Positions 17,798-26,893 of a stretch of 64,000 nt of DNA are shown here, piece by piece. The stretch is from the NCBI RefSeq assembly GCF_002742265.1, contig NZ_MDGL01000061.1, positions 1 to 64,000 of the forward strand. Reading direction: 5' to 3'. The stretch is from Maribacter sp. 4G9 (GTDB taxonomy: Bacteria > Bacteroidota > Bacteroidia > Flavobacteriales > Flavobacteriaceae). The first letter of the stretch is position 1, and each line of letters begins with the position of its first letter. The position numbers and the translations under genes were made by a program. Below the pieces are notes generated by a model. That model searched no databases. It was not told the origin of the DNA and saw only the letters and a list, made by a program, of their open reading frames with translations.

Positions 17798-18940
17798 TTA
17801 GACCTTTTTAAAGATAACGGCGGTATTGGATCCACCAAAACCCGATGCTGTTTTCAAAAAAACGTTTATATCCTTTTTCGTTGTCTCGGTAATGATGTTC
17901 ATGGGTCTAGAGACGCCTAATTCCTTAAATCCAAGGGAGGCGAACAAGGTGTTTCTATGCAATGAATGCATGCCGATGATGGATTCCAACAGGCCCGATG
18001 CGCCCAAGGTGTGTCCAAAATAACTTTTTAGACTGTTCACGGGTGTTCTTGAAAGTCCGGCCCTATCAAAGGCGATCGATTCCATTTCGTCATTGAACAT
18101 CGTAGCCGTACCATGCCCGGAAATATAATCGATGTCATTTTTTTCCATGCCCGATTGTAATACGGCATTTTCAATGCATCTGTAAAGGCCCTCACCGGTA
18201 CGGGAAGGACCCGAGATGTGGTTGGCATCGTTACAGGAGGCTTCCCCCATTATTTGGACGGATTCCGGGGCCAATTCGCTAGGGTTTTTGGTCACTAAAA
18301 CACTGGCCGCCACTTCACCAATGTTGATACCGGTCCTAGAATTACAATAGGGTCTACAAGATTCCAAACTTAACGCTTGAAACGCATTGAACCCAGAAAG
18401 GATGAATTGGGTTACCAAATCCCCGGCCACCACAAAAATACGGTCATACCTACCTTGCCGGATCAATCTTTTGGCAACGGCAATCGTCAAAATACCTGAA
18501 ACACAGGCATTGGAAACGATGATTGCCTTGTCATGAAAGCCAAAAAAATCTTGTATTTGGTCGCCCAACTCAGAAAGATAGGCCCTGTATTCTGGAAAGG
18601 AACTTTCTTCCTCCAGCACATCGATGTTTCCCTTAGTGGTGGAAATAAGGAGTCCAGTTCTTTCGTCCAGAGTTACGTTGGATTTTGATATGGTGTCATA
18701 AAGGGAAACCAACATCATTTTTTCCAAACGGGTGTGTTCCGTTTTTGGACCTAGGATTTCGTACCGATTTTGAAGTTCCCTTGGATCTATCCTTGAGGAA
18801 CAAAAGGGCACATGAAGGACCTTGTTGTCGTTATATACCGATAACCCACAATTTCCTTTTTCGATACTATCGATAACCGTGAAACTATCAAAACCTAATG
18901 ACGAAAGGATATTATTATGTGATAGGTAAACATTATCCAT
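17798..18940 (-). CDS. Beta-ketoacyl-ACP synthase
   Basis: This 380-residue ketosynthase has all three catalytic motifs: Cys in SNACVSGILTIAV, His in ISGHGTATMFNDE and His in KSYFGHTLGASGLLE. It is divergent from the other two active ketosynthases of the cluster and shorter than FabF, so it may act at one dedicated step such as the first elongation of the aryl starter (inference). It overlaps the thioesterase gene upstream by eight bases. Confidence 0.9.
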   Translation of the reverse strand: MDNVYLSHNNILSSLGFDSFTVIDSIEKGNCGLSVYNDNKVLHVPFCSSRIDPRELQNRYEILGPKTEHTRLEKMMLVSLYDTISKSNVTLDERTGLLISTTKGNIDVLEEESSFPEYRAYLSELGDQIQDFFGFHDKAIIVSNACVSGILTIAVAKRLIRQGRYDRIFVVAGDLVTQFILSGFNAFQALSLESCRPYCNSRTGINIGEVAASVLVTKNPSELAPESVQIMGEASCNDANHISGPSRTGEGLYRCIENAVLQSGMEKNDIDYISGHGTATMFNDEMESIAFDRAGLSRTPVNSLKSYFGHTLGASGLLESIIGMHSLHRNTLFASLGFKELGVSRPMNIITETTKKDINVFLKTASGFGGSNTAVIFKKV

Positions 18941-19370
18941 CCAATAAACCGACTTTTTTCTTCCACTCCCTAAAAAATTCGGGGATGACCAAGGAGAGTT
19001 CCCCCTGCAGTTCCACGAAGACCTGTACGGTTTCCCCCGTACATACCACTTTACCTTCGGGGTTCATAATTTCATACCTGAATATCATTTTTGCTGCCGC
19101 TGTATCTACATAGGTTGTCTTTATCTCCGCAACATCGCCGTAGCGCAGCGGGAGCTTGTGTTCACAGGTAGATTTTACGATAGGGGAGGAAAAATTATGT
19201 TTCTTTTGATCTAGATAGGAAATCCCGTGATGTCTTCCAAAGGCCTCACGGCCATCCTCAAAATATTGGATGTAGTTGCCGTGCCATACGATACCCAATG
19301 GGTCTGTTTCTGTAAAACGGACACGGACCTTGCTTGTAAAACTGATTTCCTTGGTATTGTTAGAGGGCAT
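18933..19370 (-). CDS. Hotdog acyl thioesterase (4HBT / YbgC type)
   Basis: This 145-residue protein shows the 4HBT active-site layout FTETDPLGIVWHGNYIQYF, with the Asp in the usual catalytic position. It should hydrolyse acyl thioesters, for example releasing or proofreading chains on ACP, or act in release of the aryl polyene acid. Aryl polyene clusters commonly carry such a gene. It overlaps the ABC permease gene upstream by eleven bases. Confidence 0.9.
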   Translation of the reverse strand: MPSNNTKEISFTSKVRVRFTETDPLGIVWHGNYIQYFEDGREAFGRHHGISYLDQKKHNFSSPIVKSTCEHKLPLRYGDVAEIKTTYVDTAAAKMIFRYEIMNPEGKVVCTGETVQVFVELQGELSLVIPEFFREWKKKVGLLDG

Positions 19371-20625
19371 TTTTTCTTTTGTTATATAAAATGGCTAAGG
19401 CGGTTGTGGCTATAAAGAACAGGAATAGAGCGGAAATTTCCGGAAGAATTTCTCCCATTCCAACATTTCTCAAAAATACATCATAAAAGGCATTTAATCC
19501 CCAATTCATAGGAGATAGCTTTGAAAGAACCTGCATAAAATGGGGCATGGCAAATACGGGTACCCAAACCCCTCCTATGGCCGCAAGGATGACTACAAAG
19601 GTTGCTCCAAAAGGGGCAGACTGTTCCTGTGACTTGGCTATGGTGCCTAACAGAAGCCCAAGGCCTATGGCCGCCAGTCCTGCAAAAAACGCAACTACCA
19701 TCAAGAGCGGAATCCTACCGGCCACTTCCAATTTAGGAAGACCCATCAAAGGAAAAAGGTACACTCCCAACAGGAGCATCAAAATAAATTGGATGAGGGA
19801 AACGACTAGAAAAACAAAGGCTTTCCCTCCCAAAACCGTCGCGTAGGGAATGGGCTGCGTCCTAAGTCTTATGAACGTTCCCTGATTTTTCTCATGCACC
19901 ATGTTTATGGATAAGGGCAAAATGATAAAGAAAATGGCGAACAAGGTCCAAGCTGGAATATTGTGTTGGGTGGAGTTGGGGATACCTGCCCTTTTGTTGG
20001 CGTTTGGAACAATTTCAGTGAAGGAGATAAAACTTTCCGTATCAAAAATGGGACGGTTCCCATCTTCTCCCAATTCCTCTTGAAACGCACTATAGATAGA
20101 CTTACTTTCAATCTGGGAAATCATTTTGTCTATGTTGTTCCGTACAGAACTTTTGAAGGATTGTTGGGTAGCTGGATCAAAGTATAGCCTTATTTCCTTC
20201 TTTTCTATGGCAACCGGTTCGCCTTCCTGTTCCGGCTCTACGCCAAATTTGGCCAATATCCCCGATACATTTTGATCAATCTTCAAATGCAGGTCCCTGG
20301 TAAGGTTGTTGGGTAGGATAATGGCAAGTTGATACTCGCCTTTTTGCACCAAATCTTGGGCGCGCTCCTCGTTCTCTTCACTAATGATCTCAAAAAGACT
20401 GGATTCCCTTAGATTGTTGCCAACTTGATCGGAAACAGCACCTTTGTCCAAATCGACCAGGAGGATGGGTATTTTGTTCTCCTGTATGGTCTTGAACGTA
20501 TTGTCCTGTATGAGCGTTATCGTAATGACCAAAAGCAGCGGCATGAGGAATAGGACGGCCAAGCCTCCCAGATCCCGAGAAAGCAACCAAAACTCTTTTT
20601 TTGCCGATACCCAAAGTTTATGCAT
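19360..20625 (-). CDS. ABC-2 type exporter permease
   Basis: A 421-residue membrane protein. One N-terminal helix (GGLAVLFLMPLLLVITITL) is followed by a periplasmic domain of about 200 residues, then five helices including NIPAWTLFAIFFIILPLS and the conserved ABC-2 stretch VPVFAMPHFMQVLSKLSPMNWG. It pairs with the ATPase directly upstream, with which it overlaps by eight bases. The frame extends 19 codons further upstream, but MHKLWVSAKKEFW at 20625 is the family-like start. Export of a pigment precursor is likely from context. Confidence 0.9.
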   Translation of the reverse strand: MHKLWVSAKKEFWLLSRDLGGLAVLFLMPLLLVITITLIQDNTFKTIQENKIPILLVDLDKGAVSDQVGNNLRESSLFEIISEENEERAQDLVQKGEYQLAIILPNNLTRDLHLKIDQNVSGILAKFGVEPEQEGEPVAIEKKEIRLYFDPATQQSFKSSVRNNIDKMISQIESKSIYSAFQEELGEDGNRPIFDTESFISFTEIVPNANKRAGIPNSTQHNIPAWTLFAIFFIILPLSINMVHEKNQGTFIRLRTQPIPYATVLGGKAFVFLVVSLIQFILMLLLGVYLFPLMGLPKLEVAGRIPLLMVVAFFAGLAAIGLGLLLGTIAKSQEQSAPFGATFVVILAAIGGVWVPVFAMPHFMQVLSKLSPMNWGLNAFYDVFLRNVGMGEILPEISALFLFFIATTALAILYNKRKNAL

Positions 20626-21361
20626 AATCCCGCAAAGCTTTTCCCGTTTGAGCCAGAAAGACCTCCTCCAAATGTTCCGCACCTTGTTCGTTTTGGATCA
20701 ACTCCTTGGGAGTGCCCAAGCAAATGAGCCTCCCATGGTCTATAATTCCCACTCGGGTACAAAGTGTTTCTGCCTCGTTCAAGTGATGTGAGGTGTACAC
20801 AATGGTGGTTCCATGGGCGTTCAATTCCTTTAAATAATCGATTATGACCTTTTTGGATTGCACATCCACCCCAACCGTAGGTTCGTCCAAAAAAAGTACT
20901 TTCGGTTGGTGAAGAATACTGGCAATTAGATTTACCCGTCGTTTCATACCTCCAGAGAAGGCCTTTATCTTTTTATGGGCGAATTTTTCGAGCCCCAATA
21001 TTCTTAAATGCTCTTTAATGGATGTTTTGAAGGAAGGCCCCTGTAACCCAAACATACTGCCAAAATAATAGAGGTTTTCAAAGGCTGTTAGGCTAGGATA
21101 CAGGGCATATTCCTGGGGTACGATACCAATCAGCTGTTTCAATTCCTTACTGTGCGATGCGTAATCAAGGCCATCAATTTTGAAGGAACCTGTGGTAGGT
21201 TTTATCAATCCGCTTAGAATGGAGATAAGGGTGGTTTTGCCAGCTCCGTTAGGACCCAGCAATCCAAAAATTTCGCCCTGGTCAATGTTGAGTTCCAAAC
21301 CGGAGAGGGAATATTGATCCGCATCCTTATACTTTTTGGAAAGTTGGTCGATTTGAATCAT
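20618..21361 (-). CDS. ABC exporter ATP-binding protein
   Basis: A 247-residue ATPase with Walker A GLLGPNGAGKTT, signature AFSGGMKRRVNL and Walker B KVLFLDEPTVGVD. It powers the adjacent ABC-2 permease. The start ATG at 21361 (MIQIDQLSKKY) lies ten bases after the BtrH-like stop. The frame reads further upstream, but that extra 17-residue extension is foreign to the family. Confidence 0.93.
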   Translation of the reverse strand: MIQIDQLSKKYKDADQYSLSGLELNIDQGEIFGLLGPNGAGKTTLISILSGLIKPTTGSFKIDGLDYASHSKELKQLIGIVPQEYALYPSLTAFENLYYFGSMFGLQGPSFKTSIKEHLRILGLEKFAHKKIKAFSGGMKRRVNLIASILHQPKVLFLDEPTVGVDVQSKKVIIDYLKELNAHGTTIVYTSHHLNEAETLCTRVGIIDHGRLICLGTPKELIQNEQGAEHLEEVFLAQTGKALRDYA

Positions 21362-21371
21362 AAAACTATTC

Positions 21372-22379
21372 TTAAACCGCCTTTTTAAGGGTTTTAAAAA
21401 AGTGCTCTTCACGATCGGCCAGCACTTCCAATTGTATGGCTACATCTTCGTAACCGCTACTCTTTGAATTTCGGTTTTTGTATATGCGTGACGCATCCAC
21501 GGCAAAGTCGCGCCAAGCATCGCCAATTGAGGTCATTTCTTTGGAAAGTTCCATAAGCTTTGGATTGCCCAAAAGGGTACTTGCCTCTTGTAAAAAGGCC
21601 GCATAAATGTACCTGAAACCGCCGCCGCCCGTGCCTATTTCTTCTTGCATACGAACAATTTGACCCAAGTAGTGGTTCGCTTTTTTTGGCCCTAACTTCA
21701 TGGGCCATTTCCTTATATTCTTAGCTACCCATCGCATCGCCTTTACACCCACTATGGGCACAGGTGCGGTCATATCCCTCGCCGTTTGTTTGATTCCTTT
21801 AACGATAGCGGTCTTCAATTCTAGTGTCTCCGGAAAGGAAATGGGGTAGTACATATGTCCTTTGGGCGCAAACGCGCCTTTGGCAAAACGTACTTTCTCT
21901 AGTTCCTTAATGGAAAGGCTGGTTACCGCTTCCATGACAGGGTCACTTATTAAATAACGGTCTCCCTGTTTACCGTACACCACCATATTGTGGGCATTGA
22001 AATGGAAACGGTATTCGTCCGGGAAATATACCAGATTGTACACGCCCACTTGTAAACCTACCGGGTTGTTTTTAGCCAAATTTTGGTCGAGGCGTTCCTG
22101 GGCTTTTTTGGGATTCTTGAACTTTTCCCGTTTCATTTTTATACCCGTGCGTTTCGCGAATTTATTGAATATGAACCCTGGCATGGAACGGTAGGTGAAA
22201 ACCGGGGCATAATTTACCTTTAGGAAGGGCAGGTAACTGAACAATAGACCAGAACCAATTCCAAACACCATGGGTTCGCTTATTTGGAAACCATTATGTT
22301 TCATAAGATTTGAAACAACACCATTTTCACAGTGGGCGGATTGGTTGTGGGCAAAGTCTATTTTAAGATTTTCAGTCAT
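21372..22379 (-). CDS. BtrH-like acyltransferase (BtrH N-terminal domain plus DUF4872-like part)
   Basis: This 335-residue protein begins with a BtrH-type domain: HNQSAHCENGVVSNLMKHNG places the predicted nucleophilic Cys near residue 18 and HFNAHNMVVYG supplies a conserved His. In butirosin synthesis BtrH moves an acyl group from an ACP to an amine. Homologues occur widely in flexirubin clusters, so transfer of the aryl polyene acyl group from ACP to the dialkylresorcinol hydroxyl, which is the ester bond of flexirubin, is an attractive inference. The first frame codon is a TTG; the ATG at 22379 is used here. It overlaps the upstream gene by eight bases. Confidence 0.82.
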   Translation of the reverse strand: MTENLKIDFAHNQSAHCENGVVSNLMKHNGFQISEPMVFGIGSGLLFSYLPFLKVNYAPVFTYRSMPGFIFNKFAKRTGIKMKREKFKNPKKAQERLDQNLAKNNPVGLQVGVYNLVYFPDEYRFHFNAHNMVVYGKQGDRYLISDPVMEAVTSLSIKELEKVRFAKGAFAPKGHMYYPISFPETLELKTAIVKGIKQTARDMTAPVPIVGVKAMRWVAKNIRKWPMKLGPKKANHYLGQIVRMQEEIGTGGGGFRYIYAAFLQEASTLLGNPKLMELSKEMTSIGDAWRDFAVDASRIYKNRNSKSSGYEDVAIQLEVLADREEHFFKTLKKAV

Positions 22380-22773
22380 CAATGGATTTCAATTGTTCAA
22401 TACTGATGTCGAAGACATCGGCATATTTCTGTAATGTCTTCTGGTTTAATTTTTTAAATACCGATGGTTTAAAGTGTCTTTTTACGCGCCATTGCCAAAG
22501 ACCCATATAGCTAGCTAGCACGGGCAGATCCATTTTATGGACTTCCATGTAATATTCAATGGGACTCGTCTCATTGTTCAGAACCCGATTTTTTGCATGA
22601 TTGACACGCTCCTCTATTTCCTTGATGGCGTTGTCCAGCGCAATTTTTTTGGGGTCCCAACCGGTACTTAAAGAGGTAGTGTATTTTCCATCATCATCCA
22701 CTGCGTACAACATCTCCCTAAAATTGGCAGATGCAAGGTTGCTCTCATCCTGCGGTACATCTTCTTTCTTCAT
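22372..22773 (-). CDS. Small protein with possible helix-turn-helix C-terminus
   Basis: A 133-residue soluble protein. Its C-terminus, MGLWQWRVKRHFKP followed by LQKYADVFDISIEQLKSI, resembles the last two helices of an XRE/Cro-type domain, while the N-terminal half (KIALDNAIKEIEERVNHAKN) is helical and charged. No other family is recognised. The ATG at 22773 is two bases past the dehydratase stop and is chosen over a longer frame to 22809. It immediately precedes the BtrH-like gene and overlaps it, so the two products may work together (inference). Confidence 0.7.
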   Translation of the reverse strand: MKKEDVPQDESNLASANFREMLYAVDDDGKYTTSLSTGWDPKKIALDNAIKEIEERVNHAKNRVLNNETSPIEYYMEVHKMDLPVLASYMGLWQWRVKRHFKPSVFKKLNQKTLQKYADVFDISIEQLKSIDD

Positions 22774-22775
22774 TC

Positions 22776-23231
22776 TTATACTTCTTGTATCAAACAGTTC
22801 AAAGTACAATCTACAATTAAATCGGCATTTCTAAAAGTGCTGGAACTCATCGTGCAGATACTTACGCCGTTCAGGTCATACCGAGACATGAGTTGTGCCT
22901 TCGTTACCAGTATATCATGAACTTTGGGCAATTCATAGATCTGCACCTTTTTTATGGCACTTATATAGCCTATAAGGTCGTTACTGGTACCTTCCATGTC
23001 CTTTTTATCGTAAAAGCTTTGACCAACGATGGCGGAACAGGTTTGGGCGGCATTTTCAATAAGTCCAGCTTCGGTAAAAAAACCGTTTTCCAAAAAAATG
23101 CAATGGGGGAGTATCTTGAATTCAGTAATGACCGATGTATCGTCCACAAAGGGCATATTACTTACAAAAAGCATTGGGGGCCTGTGGGGCAAGAATTTTC
23201 GAATGTCTATTTTTTGCCCATCCCTTTCCAT
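22776..23231 (-). CDS. Hotdog dehydratase (ApeP-like)
   Basis: This 151-residue hotdog protein has LPHRPPMLFVSN near its start and FTEAGLIENAAQTCSA in the helix where dehydratases keep their acidic residue. Both are features of the 3-hydroxyacyl-ACP dehydratase group found in aryl polyene clusters. The next gene upstream encodes a related hotdog protein, so the two may form a heterodimer (inference). It starts five bases after that gene. Confidence 0.83.
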   Translation of the reverse strand: MERDGQKIDIRKFLPHRPPMLFVSNMPFVDDTSVITEFKILPHCIFLENGFFTEAGLIENAAQTCSAIVGQSFYDKKDMEGTSNDLIGYISAIKKVQIYELPKVHDILVTKAQLMSRYDLNGVSICTMSSSTFRNADLIVDCTLNCLIQEV

Positions 23232-23236
23232 GATGT

Positions 23237-23671
23237 TTATGCTAAGGCAGTTTTAATCTCACTGGTGGCAATCAAGGTATCGCCGCACTCCACTTTTGCC
23301 TCTACTAAAGTGACCCCCATGATATCGTGCAAAATGGTAACTGTGGTAATCAATTCCGAACCTAGTTTGGGCAGTTCGAAAATTTCTGCTTTTTTAATGG
23401 CTCCTATATATCCTACGGGAGCGGGTTCATTTTTTAAGTAATAGGTATAGCCTTTGTGCATGGCCACGGTTTGGGCCATATTTTCAATAAGCCCAGGTTC
23501 CAGAAAGATATTATTGTTACAGAAAAGGTTTGTGTTGTATATGGTCAATCCAGAGACGATTTTGTTTTTCGAGAAATGGTGCAACTTGTCCACCATTACG
23601 AATGGCTCTCTTTGAGGTATAAGTTCGATGACGAAATCAGAATCAGTTATGGGCGGCAGTAGTCTTTCCAT
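23237..23671 (-). CDS. Hotdog dehydratase-like protein, paralogue of its neighbour
   Basis: A 144-residue hotdog protein with LIPQREPFVMVDKL and LEPGLIENMAQTVAMH, closely related in layout to the protein encoded next to it. The Glu in GLIENMAQ is kept, but the canonical HFPxHP histidine is not visible. It may therefore be a non-catalytic or modified partner in a heterodimeric dehydratase (inference). The start abuts the stop of darB. Confidence 0.8.
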   Translation of the reverse strand: MERLLPPITDSDFVIELIPQREPFVMVDKLHHFSKNKIVSGLTIYNTNLFCNNNIFLEPGLIENMAQTVAMHKGYTYYLKNEPAPVGYIGAIKKAEIFELPKLGSELITTVTILHDIMGVTLVEAKVECGDTLIATSEIKTALA

Positions 23672-24805
23672 CTAATAGACCGTTAAATAGGCGTACATAT
23701 AAGAAAACCGAGCGCTTTCCGGTACATGTAATAATATTTTGTCCCCTTTTTTCAACTTTCCGGAGGCAACCAGTTCCTCCAGCATCACATAAATGGAAGC
23801 AGCTCCTACATTGCCTACATGCTCAAGGTTCAAAAACCACTTTTCCCATGGCATGGGTATCCCTTGTTTTTCCATTTCCGCATATAGACCTTCCTTAAAG
23901 TAGTACGAGGAAATGTGAGGCAAATAGTAGTCTACATCCTCTGGTCCAATACCATGTTTTTCGTAGGCCTGTTTTAAACTATCGACCCCTTTGACCAAGA
24001 TGTTGGCACCTAATAAACGGGTGTCTTGTTTCATGGCAAATAGGGACATCTTACCCCAGTCCTCTGCAGGATATTCACTCCATGGCTTTAGATTTCCATC
24101 CTCTTTTTTTTCAGCTCCCGCGTACATACATGCATCCATTTCGAAGGCATAGGAATAGCCATCCATCCACTCAATTTTAAGAGGGTTCGCACCACTGGGT
24201 GTATTCTCCAATAGCATTGCCCCGGCTCCATCGGATAGCATCCATCTTAGGAATTCCTTGTTAAAGGCCAATATGGGATGGTCCTCCAATTCCTTCAAAT
24301 GGGTCACTTCGTTTTCGAAAATATCGCTGGTCATCCAGGAAGATGTACGTTCTGAACCGGCACAAACGGCATTGTCCACTTGTCCGGTCATAACGGAAAG
24401 ATATCCGTATTTTAAGGCATTCATCCCCGAACAACATGCACCGGAAGGTGAATTGATTTCCATGTTGCCATTTTTTAGATACCCATGGACCATAGCGGCG
24501 TGGGAAGGCAAAATCTGATCCGGACTAGATGTACCGCAGGACAATAATTGTATGTCTTTGGTAGTAAAACTCCCATCACACAATTTTTCCACGGCCTCTT
24601 TGGTCAGTTGTGCGTTGTTATGGGTCGTGTTGCCTTGATCATCAATGGCGTAGTAGCGTTGTTTTATTTGATTGTTCCTCAGGACAATACGGCGAGCTTT
24701 GGATGCTTTACCGTCTATAACCCCCAATTTATCTTCCATTTCCTCATTGGAAACAGGTTTATTGGGTAAAAATTTGGCAATTTTAGTTATAAATACGTCC
24801 TTCAT
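23672..24805 (-). CDS. darB: DarB, KAS III-type synthase of dialkylresorcinol formation
   Basis: A 377-residue FabH/KAS III-like enzyme with nucleophilic Cys in SPSGACCSGMNALKYG and the His/Asn motifs LPHISSYYF and LEHVGNVGAASIY. In dialkylresorcinol pathways DarB condenses two acyl units and cyclises the product to a cyclohexanedione that DarA aromatises. The neighbouring darA makes this assignment strong. The ATG at 24805 overlaps the darA stop by one base; the frame's first codon before it is a TTG. Confidence 0.92.
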   Translation of the reverse strand: MKDVFITKIAKFLPNKPVSNEEMEDKLGVIDGKASKARRIVLRNNQIKQRYYAIDDQGNTTHNNAQLTKEAVEKLCDGSFTTKDIQLLSCGTSSPDQILPSHAAMVHGYLKNGNMEINSPSGACCSGMNALKYGYLSVMTGQVDNAVCAGSERTSSWMTSDIFENEVTHLKELEDHPILAFNKEFLRWMLSDGAGAMLLENTPSGANPLKIEWMDGYSYAFEMDACMYAGAEKKEDGNLKPWSEYPAEDWGKMSLFAMKQDTRLLGANILVKGVDSLKQAYEKHGIGPEDVDYYLPHISSYYFKEGLYAEMEKQGIPMPWEKWFLNLEHVGNVGAASIYVMLEELVASGKLKKGDKILLHVPESARFSYMYAYLTVY

Positions 24806-25731
24806 CAATTCTCTTTTAACGCAACAGAAGAATAATAGTCCTTATCCTTTTTTCTCTGTATATAGCTAGGCAAATAAGTCAGCAAAAATACGACAAAAAC
24901 TATAGGGGCTATGACCCAAATAGCAAATAACAAATAAATTTTGAAGAAACCAATCCATTTGAGGCGTTTGGGATTTCCAGGTTCTCCCTTCTTGATAATG
25001 TGGTTTGCCCATTTTGAGAAAAGGATGTTTCCTCTTTTATCGGTCATGATCAGAAACGGGTGTACCTTTACTCCTCCCAAGGCGATAATCCTATCCTGAA
25101 GGTCGTTGTAATTTTTGGAAAGAAGGGCTTGTTTTATAGGTGTTCCAAATCGGTCCGCGGCCTTTATGTCCTTTTCCGATACCCCTGGTTTGGGAAAGAT
25201 GCCCAAATACCGATCCTTCCTCCCGGAAAACATCCAATGTGCGATGGTAATCACGCTTATATGGTTAATATGTCCATCCACCAAGGCTATATGACCTACC
25301 AATTTTGCCCCGGTATCCTTGAGTAATCTTTTCATTTTCTCCTGTGCCATAATCCACATGTTTCTACAGGCAACTACCGTAATTACGGGGGTTTCGTTCA
25401 GGAGTGTTTTTGCAACATCCGATTTTAGAAAGGAATTGATGGGAATGGACGGGGTGAGATACCAAACCTGGTATCCTAGAAGTACCAAATCGTATTTTTT
25501 CTCCAGGATGGTTTTGGAAGGGTGTTCAAAATCCCTGGGTATCTGTAAAAAGGATTCCGGAAAGCTATCATAGAAATTCTCTTTTTTCCAAGGGAAGTCA
25601 TAGGCAGGTTTTGCAAGTATTTCATAATAGGAGATATGAATGTTTTCACCTTGGATATTTTTTGCCATATTTTCCAATATGGTCAACAATTGACCGGTTT
25701 GGGAATAGTAAACGATTAAAACTTCCTTCAT
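24805..25731 (-). CDS. darA: DarA, dialkylresorcinol condensing/aromatising enzyme
   Basis: A 308-residue protein with a flavodoxin-like N-terminus (VLIVYYSQTGQLL) and a long C-terminal part with a membrane segment (LLFAIWVIAPIVFVVFLL) near residue 280. This matches DarA proteins, which convert the DarB product to the dialkylresorcinol. The ATG at 25731 (MKEVLIVYYSQTG) lies in an ATGA overlap with the acyltransferase stop and is preferred over the longer frame. Confidence 0.9.
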   Translation of the reverse strand: MKEVLIVYYSQTGQLLTILENMAKNIQGENIHISYYEILAKPAYDFPWKKENFYDSFPESFLQIPRDFEHPSKTILEKKYDLVLLGYQVWYLTPSIPINSFLKSDVAKTLLNETPVITVVACRNMWIMAQEKMKRLLKDTGAKLVGHIALVDGHINHISVITIAHWMFSGRKDRYLGIFPKPGVSEKDIKAADRFGTPIKQALLSKNYNDLQDRIIALGGVKVHPFLIMTDKRGNILFSKWANHIIKKGEPGNPKRLKWIGFFKIYLLFAIWVIAPIVFVVFLLTYLPSYIQRKKDKDYYSSVALKEN

Positions 25732-26615
25732 TTTTTTAAACTGTCTTTCCAAAAGTCAAAATAATTGAACCATTGATAGGGATATTTTTCCAAGACCCAT
25801 TCCATACTTTGGGTAAATTCTTTCAATAAGGATTGAGGGTCCCTGGCTTTGGCAATCGCTTTTTTTGCATACAGATGATATTCCTTTTTAGGACCTTTTA
25901 AAACATATACAAATAGCACCGGTACCTTCAAGCGGGTAGCCAATAGATAGGGTCCCAATGGAAATTCTGCTTCGGTACCCAAAAATTCCTGTTTTAGGGT
26001 TTTGGTTCCCGGGAGGTATCGGTCTCCCGTAAAAACGACTAACCCTCCTTGTCCCAGAGCACTGTGAATCTCAAAAATATGCGACATGTCTTCACGTACC
26101 ACAATAAATTCCATGGAGGATTTTGCAACAATGCCGTCCATGTACTCTTTAATATTCTCATGTTCCGCATGTGTGGTCACCATGAAAATTTTGGAGATAG
26201 AGTATCTGTTTTCCAGAAAATAATGGGATACTTCAAAGTTTCCAATGTGGCCACTGATCAATATGCCGCCTTTATTCTGTTTGAGCAGATCGTCTATATG
26301 CTCAATACCGTCATGGGTGTAACGATATTGTTCCCTAAAGTTCGTGGAGATGGCCACCCTATCCGTTAGCACTTTACCAAGCATATAATAGCTTTTGTAT
26401 ATGGCGGCAATGCTTTTCAGTTTGGTGAATCTGAGTCTTCTGTTGAAATAATAGAAAATGGACCTGGAACTTTTATATGAGAACAAAAAGTAATAGAATA
26501 CAACGAACCTTAGGATAAAGTAGGCGATTCCTAGTCCAAAAGTATTGAGGAAAAAGATGTATAGCTTATAGCCTAGGACGGTACCTTTAGATTTTCCTTC
26601 CCACTCAGTCGCCAT
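25728..26615 (-). CDS. LpxL/HtrB-type acyltransferase
   Basis: This 295-residue membrane-anchored protein carries the HX4E box in ISGHIGNFEVS (His and Glu) and the VFTGDRYLPG segment, as in lipid A late acyltransferases. In pigment clusters such enzymes are thought to move acyl groups from ACP to a hydroxyl; both ester formation with the resorcinol and lipid anchoring are possible. It is one of three acyl-transfer candidates in the cluster, beside the BtrH-like protein and the PlsC module of the pump. It lies 24 bases after the ACP gene. Confidence 0.88.
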   Translation of the reverse strand: MATEWEGKSKGTVLGYKLYIFFLNTFGLGIAYFILRFVVFYYFLFSYKSSRSIFYYFNRRLRFTKLKSIAAIYKSYYMLGKVLTDRVAISTNFREQYRYTHDGIEHIDDLLKQNKGGILISGHIGNFEVSHYFLENRYSISKIFMVTTHAEHENIKEYMDGIVAKSSMEFIVVREDMSHIFEIHSALGQGGLVVFTGDRYLPGTKTLKQEFLGTEAEFPLGPYLLATRLKVPVLFVYVLKGPKKEYHLYAKKAIAKARDPQSLLKEFTQSMEWVLEKYPYQWFNYFDFWKDSLKK

Positions 26616-26639
26616 TCATCTAGATTCTAAGGTTTGGGT

Positions 26640-26882
26640 TTAGTGCAGTTTTCTTTCAATTAGGTTGTAGAAATCCTGAAGGGTAAAAACGTTTACAAAG
26701 TCTTCTCCAACCAATTTAACCCCAAAATTGCTTTCCACTGCAACAACCAAATCCACAAAGTCCAAGCTGTCAAGGCCAATGGTGTCCTTAAGGTTTGCAT
26801 TGGGTTCCAATTCATCCTCCCCTACTTCAAAATCTTCTATCAAGAAGTCGTTGATCTTCTCAATAATGGTTTGTTTGGTCAT
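26640..26882 (-). CDS. Acyl carrier protein (second)
   Basis: An acidic ACP of 80 residues with the phosphopantetheine site IGLDSLDFVDL (Ser39 from this start). Two further in-frame ATGs, at 26885 and 26900, could be used; the last would overlap the ketosynthase stop. It follows a FabF-type gene and precedes the LpxL-like gene, so it may feed that acyltransferase. Confidence 0.93.
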   Translation of the reverse strand: MTKQTIIEKINDFLIEDFEVGEDELEPNANLKDTIGLDSLDFVDLVVAVESNFGVKLVGEDFVNVFTLQDFYNLIERKLH

Positions 26883-26893
26883 CATACTGTTGG

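Noticed and set aside
22893-23441. 182-codon plus-strand frame
   Set aside because: It lies opposite two overlapping hotdog genes whose protein motifs are convincing; the plus-strand product has no motif and no promoter.
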